This document shows, piece by piece, positions 1-4,606 of a DNA stretch of 5,005 nucleotides (its first letter is position 1; each line of letters opens with the position of its first letter). The position numbers and the translations under genes were made by a program. The DNA is taken from the NCBI GenBank assembly GCA_021812265.1, contig JAKAOI010000210.1:1-5005 (forward strand), read 5' to 3'. The notes below the pieces were generated by a model. That model did not search any database and was not told the origin of the DNA. It saw only the letters and a list, made by a program, of their open reading frames with translations. This stretch comes from Chloroflexota bacterium. Its GTDB lineage: Bacteria; Chloroflexota; Ktedonobacteria; Ktedonobacterales; JACDGC01.

Positions 1-180
1 GTATGCGCCTTTCATATCATTTCATTATTTTTTGCGGCAATTGAATGATTGAAAAATTTGTAAGCTTACATGTATTTCGATATTCTAGACGCTTAAAAAA
101 ACAATATGTTCCCAAACCTCATAATAAGTATCATCAAGTGGCCCAATGATTTAAAAATAGCTCTCAACCATCTTATTACG
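1..180. other. AT-rich spacer downstream of the kinase-phosphatase gene
   Basis: No credible open reading frame was seen on either strand. The minus-strand kinase-phosphatase gene ends at 181 and nothing resembling its usual ligase domain continues here. A perfect 12-bp palindrome, TGTAAGCTTACA, lies at 59-70, and an A-run at 97-103 reads as a T-run on the minus strand. I found no solid stem immediately before that T-run, so I do not call a terminator. A palindrome of this length is expected about once by chance in 5 kb, so it is weak evidence for an operator. Confidence 0.5.
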
Positions 181-1521
181 CTATTCCGATGCATCATCTG
201 CGCGCTGCTCCAACAGCTGCATTGCAACAAATCGAGCGGAAGAAGCATATGCTTTTGCGGATGAAACGCTCAATAGTTCTTTTTCCGGCCAGCGCAATGC
301 GGTTAAGCGTCCGCCAAATACACAGCCGGTGTCAATATTTATGGTGTTATGCAACCAACACGCCGCAAGCACAGGTGTGTGCCCATACACAACCGTTGCA
401 GCGCCGCTATAATTTGCCGCCCAATCTAACCGCTCCGGCAAGCCATACTCATCGGTTTCGCCGGTCGTATCGCCATACAGCGCAAACTCGCGCGCTTTCT
501 TGGTATTTTTTCCATGCATTTCTTGCGGAAGCCCGGCGTGCGCTACTACCAAATTTCCCTCATCCAACACATAGTGATAGGGCGTTTTAGCCACAAAATC
601 GCAAAATTGCAGCGTCCAACGTAACTGCTCATTCTCCGGAAGCTGCTGCAGCTGATTAAGACTTATCTGCATATTATGCGATACATGCGATGTATTGCCC
701 TGCAAATAACGCGCAAGTTTCACATCGTGGTTGCCGGGAACGCACAACGCTGTTTCAGCTTGCAGCATGGCCATCACAAGGTTAACCGTTTGGACTGTAT
801 CCGGACCGCGATCGACGAGATCACCCAAAAAGATTGCTTTTCGCCCTTCGGGGCGCCACGCGCCACCCTCATCATTGAGATGATATCCCAATAATGTCAG
901 CAATGCGAGTAATTCATCATAGCAGCCGTGAATATCACCGATAATATCAAATGGACCGCGATCCCAACGCAAATTGCAAAAGCGTTTTGATCGCGCTACC
1001 CGAGCGGATTCCACCTCTGCCGGTGAATTTAGAACAGCAGTTGCGCAAAATCCTTCTTTTTCCAATCCCGGCAAGCTCTGTTGCAGCATAGCAACCTGTT
1101 TGTGAATCGCGCCGGGAGAAAAAGTCTTTGCAGAATATTGTCCTTGGCGGGCCAAACAAATCGATTCATCCAAATGAAAAACAATAGCCATCGCGTCAAC
1201 GCCGCATTCTTCAGCGACACGAATAAGCGCGGCGCGATCTTGCCGGCGGACATTAACTGCGTCAATAACAGTAAGTTTTTTCTGGCTTAATCGCCGCCGC
1301 GCCGCGTCCAGCAAAGAGTCAAGCCGGGGATATGCGTCGGTGGGTGCAGTGGCGCCATCAAATGAGATAAACTGTTCGGGATTTAAAATTTCATCCGGAG
1401 CAAAATGCGTTGCGGCAAAAGCGCTTTTGCCGGATCCGGTGGCGCCAATAAGCGCAATAAGAGAAATTTCCGGAATAGCAATAACATTAGAATCCTGTTC
1501 AAATACACCACCCAAACTCAT
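181..1521 (-). CDS. Two-domain polynucleotide kinase-phosphatase (Pnkp-like, no ligase domain)
   Basis: 446-residue cytoplasmic protein with no signal peptide or membrane segment. Residues 1-180 form a P-loop kinase domain with Walker A GATGSGKS (26-33, Lys32) and a Walker-B-like VIDAVN (85-90). Residues 190-420 form a binuclear metallophosphoesterase domain with GDIHGC (Asp196, His198), GDLVDRG (Asp234, Asp237, Arg238), GNHD (263-266), His328 in VVAHAG, YGHTP (His381) and NIDTGC (Asp397). This order and these motifs match the first two modules of bacterial Pnkp, which phosphorylates 5'-OH ends and removes 2',3'-cyclic or 3' phosphates during RNA repair. The well-studied clostridial enzyme has a further ligase module of about 400 residues; here the frame stops at the phosphatase boundary. 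The phosphatase site looks complete, but the kinase acceptor and lid motifs diverge (see findings). The ATG at 1521 is supported by a strong Shine-Dalgarno. Alternative: a phosphatase-dominant relative of the PrpE/ApaH group fused to a P-loop domain. Confidence 0.88.
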   Translation of the reverse strand: MSLGGVFEQDSNVIAIPEISLIALIGATGSGKSAFAATHFAPDEILNPEQFISFDGATAPTDAYPRLDSLLDAARRRLSQKKLTVIDAVNVRRQDRAALIRVAEECGVDAMAIVFHLDESICLARQGQYSAKTFSPGAIHKQVAMLQQSLPGLEKEGFCATAVLNSPAEVESARVARSKRFCNLRWDRGPFDIIGDIHGCYDELLALLTLLGYHLNDEGGAWRPEGRKAIFLGDLVDRGPDTVQTVNLVMAMLQAETALCVPGNHDVKLARYLQGNTSHVSHNMQISLNQLQQLPENEQLRWTLQFCDFVAKTPYHYVLDEGNLVVAHAGLPQEMHGKNTKKAREFALYGDTTGETDEYGLPERLDWAANYSGAATVVYGHTPVLAACWLHNTINIDTGCVFGGRLTALRWPEKELLSVSSAKAYASSARFVAMQLLEQRADDASE

Positions 1522-1525
1522 GGAG

Positions 1526-1532
1526 CCACCTC
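1526..1532 (-). promoter_or_regulatory. Ribosome binding site of the kinase-phosphatase gene
   Basis: On the minus strand this reads GAGGTGG. The GAGG core lies 7 nt before the ATG at 1521. It fixes the start just ahead of MSLGG and argues against any later methionine. Confidence 0.75.
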
Positions 1533-1588
1533 GCCAAATTTATTTAGAAATTCTATAATTTTATCAAATACTCTAATAACACTGGTTT

Positions 1589-1619
1589 ATTGTACCATAC
1601 TGCCATACATTATTTCCAA
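1589..1619 (-). promoter_or_regulatory. Candidate promoter for the kinase-phosphatase gene
   Basis: On the minus strand an extended -10, TGG-TACAAT, sits at 1589-1597. A weak -35, TTGGAA (4 of 6 to consensus), lies at 1614-1619 with a long 19-bp spacer. Predicted initiation is near 1582, leaving a leader of about 60 nt before the ATG. The surrounding AT-rich DNA makes chance matches likely, so the call rests mainly on the TGn extension and the sensible distance to the gene. Confidence 0.35.
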
Positions 1620-1644
1620 ATCATTTACGGCCACATAAACGTTA

Positions 1645-1665
1645 GGGCGGCCACATGCGCCGCCC
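1645..1665 (-). terminator. GC-rich hairpin after the cyclophilin gene
   Basis: A perfect 7-bp stem, GGGCGGC (1645-1651) with GCCGCCC (1659-1665), encloses a 7-nt loop about 43 bp beyond the cyclophilin stop. On the minus strand it is followed by CTAACGTTTATG, so there is no real T-tract. It may mark the 3' end of the cyclophilin transcript as a stabiliser or processing end, or it may be a non-canonical terminator. A 9-bp direct repeat, CGGCCACAT (1628-1636 and 1648-1656), overlaps it. Confidence 0.4.
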
Positions 1666-1707
1666 AGATGATTGATTGCAGAAAAATATCGCCGGCGTTA
1701 TTCGACG

Positions 1708-2220
1708 CTACACTTCGATAATTTCAACCGACATCAGTTGATCGCCCGGATTGCGATCCGCCATCGGGTCACGCTCGCGAATGGCAGACACAACATCCAT
1801 CCCCTGCGAAACCTTGCCAAAAACAGCGTGTTTGCCATTAAGATGCGGTGTTGGCTCATATGTTATAAAAAATTGAGAGCCGTTTGAGTTGGGTCCGGCG
1901 TTTGCCATCGAAAGTATACCCGCGCTGTTATGCTTAATGCGCAATGCGCTCTGCTCATCATTAAAGCGATACCCGGGACCGCCGCGGCCGGTTCCGGTGG
2001 GGTCACCGCCCTGCGCCATAAATCCCTTTATTACACGATGAAACATCGTGCCGTCATAAAAGCCATCGCGCGCCAAAAACACAAAGTTATTCACGGTCAC
2101 CGGCGCTTCCGCCGCAAACAAATCGACGGTAAAGTCACCTTTTTCAGTATGGAATACCGCCTGATATTTCTTTGCCGGATCGATTGTCATTTCCGGCGGC
2201 TGATTATATTGTTTTGCCAT
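1708..2220 (-). CDS. Cyclophilin-type peptidyl-prolyl cis-trans isomerase
   Basis: 170-residue single-domain cyclophilin, the usual length for bacterial cytoplasmic members. It has no signal peptide, so it should act in the cytoplasm, catalysing cis-trans isomerisation of Xaa-Pro bonds during folding. Signature segments are [14 protein letters not shown] (60-73), containing the catalytic Arg62 and the pocket residues Phe67, Met68 and Gln70, then GSQFFIT (114-120) and [12 protein letters not shown] (126-137). The position of human cyclophilin A Trp121 is His126 here. Loss of that Trp typically lowers cyclosporin affinity, so drug sensitivity should not be assumed. The N-terminal 15-residue extension before the beta-barrel (QPPEMTIDP) resembles forms I recall from Chloroflexota. 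The ATG at 2220 is chosen because the other ATG, five bases upstream, is out of frame and AAGGAT precedes. The gene lies 214 bp downstream of the FKBP gene on the same strand. Confidence 0.95.
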   Translation of the reverse strand: MAKQYNQPPEMTIDPAKKYQAVFHTEKGDFTVDLFAAEAPVTVNNFVFLARDGFYDGTMFHRVIKGFMAQGGDPTGTGRGGPGYRFNDEQSALRIKHNSAGILSMANAGPNSNGSQFFITYEPTPHLNGKHAVFGKVSQGMDVVSAIRERDPMADRNPGDQLMSVEIIEV

Positions 2221-2230
2221 TGCATTTTGT

Positions 2231-2236
2231 ATCCTT
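2231..2236 (-). promoter_or_regulatory. Ribosome binding site of the cyclophilin gene
   Basis: Minus-strand AAGGAT lies 10 nt before the ATG at 2220, slightly longer than ideal spacing. An out-of-frame ATG at 2225-2223 sits between them and has worse spacing to the same site. Confidence 0.55.
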
Positions 2237-2268
2237 AATTCATAAAATTTCTTCGGGTGCGCCGCTTC

Positions 2269-2318
2269 AAAAAAATCTCTGTTTACCGCAGCAGCGCAGC
2301 TGTATCACTCAGGCAAAC
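2269..2318 (-). terminator. Terminator-like stem-loop with T-run between FKBP and cyclophilin genes
   Basis: Read on the minus strand, GTTTGCC (2318-2312) pairs with GGTAAAC (2287-2281). In RNA this gives seven pairs including one G-U. A small nested CAGC/GCTG hairpin lies inside, and AGAGA plus seven T's (2275-2269) follow. Further pairing of ATC with GAT across a bulge would bring the stem up to the T-run. It could terminate FKBP transcription or act as an attenuator in the cyclophilin leader. The 5-nt gap and the long loop make it weaker than a textbook terminator. Confidence 0.4.
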
Positions 2319-2319
2319 G

Positions 2320-2325
2320 ATTATA
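2320..2325 (-). promoter_or_regulatory. Consensus -10 box upstream of the cyclophilin gene
   Basis: Minus-strand TATAAT, a perfect -10 hexamer, straddles the outer edge of the repeat at 2322-2437. I found no good -35 at 16-18 bp. If used, initiation would be near 2313, giving a leader of about 90 nt that contains the stem-loop at 2269-2318. The repeat would then supply part of the cyclophilin promoter. This is speculative. Confidence 0.25.
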
Positions 2326-2437
2326 GACCTGAACCTTAAAAGGGAATACGGGAACGTGGGGACACCCCACACCCTGTCAGGGGGTATGCTGCCCCCTGCG
2401 CCTCCTGCTGTATACTTCGCTTTCGCTCAGGTCTCTA
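2322..2437. repeat. Compact palindromic repeat (MITE- or REP-like) abutting the FKBP stop codon
   Basis: Terminal inverted repeats AGACCTGA (2325-2332) and TCAGGTCT (2427-2434) match perfectly and are flanked on both sides by TA (2322-2323 and 2436-2437). Inside are two perfect GC hairpins: GTGGGG/CCCCAC with a 3-nt loop (2356-2370), and CAGGGGG/CCCCCTG with a 7-nt loop (2378-2398). The composition is much more GC-rich than the flanking spacer. No protein is encoded. The architecture suits a short non-autonomous mobile element, perhaps of TA-targeting type, or a REP-like structured repeat. A second copy would be needed to prove it, and none is in this window. The FKBP stop codon TAG lies exactly at its right edge. 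Confidence 0.5.
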
Positions 2438-2815
2438 GTTAACCCCTAAAAGCTCAACATCAAAAATAAGAACCGCATTGGGCGGAATAACCCCCGCGGC
2501 CCCTCTGGCGCCATATCCCAAATCTGATGGAATAATCAGCCGGCGGCGTCCGCCAACACGCATACCGGCTACGCCTTCATCCCATCCTTTGATAACTTGC
2601 CCTTTGCCTAAATGAAATTCAAACGGATCTCCGCGATCTACCGAGCTGTCAAACTTCGCGCCGCTTTTCAGCCATCCGGTATAATGCACGGTCACCTTTT
2701 GACCGGCTTTAGCAACCGCGCCGGATCCCGGCGCAAAATCAATGTATTGCAAACCCGAAACCGTAACGGCCGGCTCCATATCTAACGGCGGAGGTCCGCC
2801 TGTACCTTGTGTCAT
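2435..2815 (-). CDS. FKBP-type peptidyl-prolyl cis-trans isomerase
   Basis: 126-residue single-domain FKBP with a short Gly/Pro-rich N-terminus and no signal peptide, so a cytoplasmic prolyl isomerase. It aligns along human FKBP12: Tyr45, Phe55-Asp56, Phe65, Val74-Ile75, Trp78, Tyr101, Val109-Ile110 and Phe118 correspond to the hydrophobic active-site pocket (Tyr26, Phe36-Asp37, Phe46, Val55-Ile56, Trp59, Tyr82, Ile90-Ile91 and Phe99 of FKBP12). The flap has the typical GYGARG...IPPNAVLIFDVELL ending. There is no SlyD-type insert domain and no metal-binding tail. The gene is complete despite ending at the border of a repeat. It is transcribed away from miaB and lies upstream of the cyclophilin gene on the same strand. 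The ATG at 2815 has an AGGAGA site 9 nt upstream. Confidence 0.95.
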   Translation of the reverse strand: MTQGTGGPPPLDMEPAVTVSGLQYIDFAPGSGAVAKAGQKVTVHYTGWLKSGAKFDSSVDRGDPFEFHLGKGQVIKGWDEGVAGMRVGGRRRLIIPSDLGYGARGAAGVIPPNAVLIFDVELLGVN

Positions 2816-2824
2816 AACTATCTG

Positions 2825-2830
2825 TCTCCT
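2825..2830 (-). promoter_or_regulatory. Ribosome binding site of the FKBP gene
   Basis: Minus-strand AGGAGA lies 9 nt before the ATG at 2815. It is a strong Shine-Dalgarno and decides the start. Confidence 0.75.
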
Positions 2831-2882
2831 ATCTCATCTGCCGGACGGCGCAACAGTAGACCGCCGGCGTGGAATCAGTGAT

Positions 2883-2891
2883 AGTATAGCA
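2883..2891 (-). promoter_or_regulatory. Extended -10 promoter for the FKBP gene
   Basis: Minus-strand TGC-TATACT (5 of 6 to the -10 consensus, plus the TGn extension). No recognisable -35 is present; instead the 8-bp palindrome GGCCGGCC (2904-2911) occupies that area. Predicted initiation is near 2876, giving a leader of about 60 nt. The start coincides with the mirrored ATTCC element described separately. Confidence 0.5.
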
Positions 2892-2979
2892 CAAAATATG
2901 CCCGGCCGGCCCTAACACACAGCAAGACGACAGCATAAAACATATAATGTCCTTCCACATTGACCGACCTTGGCGGCCC

Positions 2980-3020
2980 TTGTGGAACACTGTTTTCCTA
3001 TGGTATACTGCTGTGATAAT
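2980..3020 (+). promoter_or_regulatory. Candidate miaB promoter(s)
   Basis: Two overlapping extended -10 boxes face miaB: TGG-TATACT (3001-3009) and TGT-GATAAT (3012-3020). A weak TTGTGG (3 of 6 to the -35 consensus) at 2980-2985 lies 18 bp before the first. Initiation near 3016 or 3027 would leave a leader of about 130-140 nt. A perfect TATAAT at 2943-2948 is a further possibility but lacks a -35 or TGn. Confidence 0.45.
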
Positions 3021-3138
3021 AGGTTCATTCCTACGCCGGCGGCCATATTTTAGATTTCCTGTTTCTATTGTGTTGCCCAAATATAGCGCAATATATCTGT
3101 AAATCTGGCAAAGTTCGCCGGTTTGCGCCTGAACCAAC

Positions 3139-3144
3139 GGGAGA
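3139..3144 (+). promoter_or_regulatory. Ribosome binding site of miaB
   Basis: GGGAGA lies 10 nt before the ATG at 3155. It supports this start over the upstream in-frame TTG at 3068, whose 29 extra codons show no family similarity. Confidence 0.65.
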
Positions 3145-3154
3145 TAGTATAAAC

Positions 3155-4606
3155 ATGGGCATTGCGCCGGGAAAATATCATATTTGGACTGTCGGCTGTC
3201 AAATGAATCAGGCCGACTCACAGCGTGTAAGCGCTATGTTAGATAATTTGGGCTGCGAACCGGCTCCCGCTATGGAAGACGCCAACCTTATTATTTTAAA
3301 TACTTGCAGTGTCCGCGAAGCGCCGGAACTGCGCGCGCACGGCCAACTGTCCCTGCTGAAACGCGCCAAAGAAAACAGGCCGGATCTCTTGATCTCTATG
3401 ATGGGATGTATGATTGGCAACCAGCGCACCATTGATGATCTGAAAAAACGCTACCCGGTAGTGGATCTGTTCTTCAAAATTGAATACGCAGATATTCTGC
3501 CAAAATTCCTTGAAGAACGCTGGACCCCAATCGCAGCAGGATTGGGATGTTTAGATGTAGTGGAACAAGTTGGTGAACAATCTCCAACACTATTGCCAAT
3601 CTTAAATTCTCCTGTGGCAATTACACCAAAGCCCGCCGCCCGTGAAATTCATTATCCAGGCAATATTGCGCAAAACCGTAAGGCAACCGCTTGGCTGCCT
3701 GTCATCTTGGGCTGCAACAAAGTCTGCTCCTACTGTGTCGTTCCCTCTCGGCGCGGCGTTGAACGCAGCAGACCCGTTGATGAATTGCTGCGCGAAGCTC
3801 AAACTTTAACGGAAAATGGCGCCCGCGAAATTACCTTGCTGGGACAAACAGTTGAAGCGTATGGGCTGGATCTGCCCGGCGCGCCATCTCTCAGTCAATT
3901 AATGGCGCAGCTAAGCGGCATTCAGGGATTGGATCGCATCCGTTTTATGACGAGCTATCCCCGCCATTTTACCGACCAGATGATTCATGAAATGGCGGCG
4001 CTGCCCAAAGTTTGCGAACACGTCAATATTCCTGTGCAGCACGGTTCCGACGCAGTTTTGCAGCGAATGCGCCGAGGTTACGATATTGCAGAATACAAAA
4101 TATTAATTGAAAAATTGCGCAATTGGTGGCCCGGAGTATCTCTTTCTACCGACGTTATCGTTGGCTTTTGCGGCGAAACCGCCGAAGAATTTCAGGAATT
4201 GCTGCGCCTGCTCGAAGAAATTCGCTTCGATGTTGTGCATGTTGCTATGTATTCGCCGCGCCAAGGCACGCTTTCCAATAAATGGGAAGATGATATTCCC
4301 TACGCTGTTAAAAAAGCCCGCCTGCGTGAAGTCGAAATAGCGCAAGAAAAAATAGCGCTCGAAATAAACGCCGCATATGTTGGTTCGGAACAGGAAATTC
4401 TTATTGAAGAGCGCAAAATTCAAGAAAAGGGAATCTATTGGAAAGGACGCACCCGCAGCAACAAATTGCTCTTCATGCAAGATCCCAAAGACGGTTTAGA
4501 CTTGGCGCCGGGAGATATGGTTATTGCCGCAACGGATCGTTCTTCGGCGTGGTCACTGCAGGGAACATACCTGCGCCATGCGCAAGAACACGCCGCGGCG
4601 CGGTAA
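3155..4606 (+). CDS. miaB: tRNA-2-methylthio-N6-dimethylallyladenosine synthase (radical SAM methylthiotransferase MiaB)
   Basis: 483-residue cytoplasmic iron-sulfur enzyme that converts i6A37 to ms2i6A37 in tRNAs reading U-starting codons. The N-terminal methylthiotransferase domain carries three cluster cysteines: Cys15 in VGCQMN, Cys51 in NTCSVRE and Cys85 in MMGCM. The radical SAM core starts with Cys187-x3-Cys191-x2-Cys194, followed by RGVERSRP, LLGQTVEAYG (228-237), RFMTSYP (263-269), PVQHGSD (293-299), RMRRGY (304-309) and a DVIVGFCGET segment (333-342) that has Cys339 where the family usually has Pro. A TRAM RNA-binding domain follows at about 400-475 (WKGRTRSN at 429-436). The YHIWTVGCQMN and RGYD/YSPR motifs favour MiaB over RimO or MtaB. 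The linker between Cys85 and Cys187 is about 30 residues longer than in Thermotoga or E. coli MiaB. The gene diverges from FKBP; miaA is not in the window. Confidence 0.93.
   Translation: MGIAPGKYHIWTVGCQMNQADSQRVSAMLDNLGCEPAPAMEDANLIILNTCSVREAPELRAHGQLSLLKRAKENRPDLLISMMGCMIGNQRTIDDLKKRYPVVDLFFKIEYADILPKFLEERWTPIAAGLGCLDVVEQVGEQSPTLLPILNSPVAITPKPAAREIHYPGNIAQNRKATAWLPVILGCNKVCSYCVVPSRRGVERSRPVDELLREAQTLTENGAREITLLGQTVEAYGLDLPGAPSLSQLMAQLSGIQGLDRIRFMTSYPRHFTDQMIHEMAALPKVCEHVNIPVQHGSDAVLQRMRRGYDIAEYKILIEKLRNWWPGVSLSTDVIVGFCGETAEEFQELLRLLEEIRFDVVHVAMYSPRQGTLSNKWEDDIPYAVKKARLREVEIAQEKIALEINAAYVGSEQEILIEERKIQEKGIYWKGRTRSNKLLFMQDPKDGLDLAPGDMVIAATDRSSAWSLQGTYLRHAQEHAAAR

Larger units (their letters stand above)
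2861..3042. repeat. Inverted pair of ATTCC(T)ACGCCGGCGG elements in the divergent control region
   Basis: The minus strand of 2861-2875 reads ATTCCACGCCGGCGG, and the plus strand of 3027-3042 reads ATTCCTACGCCGGCGG. They are identical apart from one extra T. Each copy begins 6-7 nt after a candidate -10 box (2883-2888 minus; 3015-3020 plus), so it would cover roughly +1 to +16 of each divergent transcript. GCCGGC-type motifs recur elsewhere in the window, so the GC core alone is not remarkable. The added ATTCC and the matching placement are. It may be an operator or a shared initially transcribed sequence. Confidence 0.45.

Noticed and set aside
59..70. 12-bp perfect palindrome TGTAAGCTTACA as an operator
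   Set aside because: Expected roughly once per 5 kb by chance, and it lies downstream of the only neighbouring gene.
189..590. Plus-strand 133-codon open frame opposite the kinase-phosphatase
   Set aside because: It is antisense to conserved metallophosphatase motifs, and its product has no recognisable domain.
2953..2987. 7-bp inverted repeat TTCCACA/TGTGGAA overlapping the miaB -35 area
   Set aside because: With a 21-nt gap, about one such match is expected by chance in a spacer this size. I would not call it an operator without conservation.
3068..3154. 29-codon N-terminal extension of miaB from an in-frame TTG
   Set aside because: The extension has no family similarity and no ribosome site, and the ATG at 3155 is preceded by GGGAGA just before the canonical MiaB N-terminus.
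2829..3221. Minus-strand 130-codon open frame across the divergent spacer
   Set aside because: It overlaps the start of miaB and the FKBP ribosome site, is rich in Cys, Tyr and Arg without domain character, and conflicts with two well-supported promoters.
4103..4480. Minus-strand 125-codon open frame, rich in Phe and Asn, inside miaB
   Set aside because: It is a shadow of the radical SAM and TRAM coding sequence, with the low-complexity composition expected of an antisense frame.
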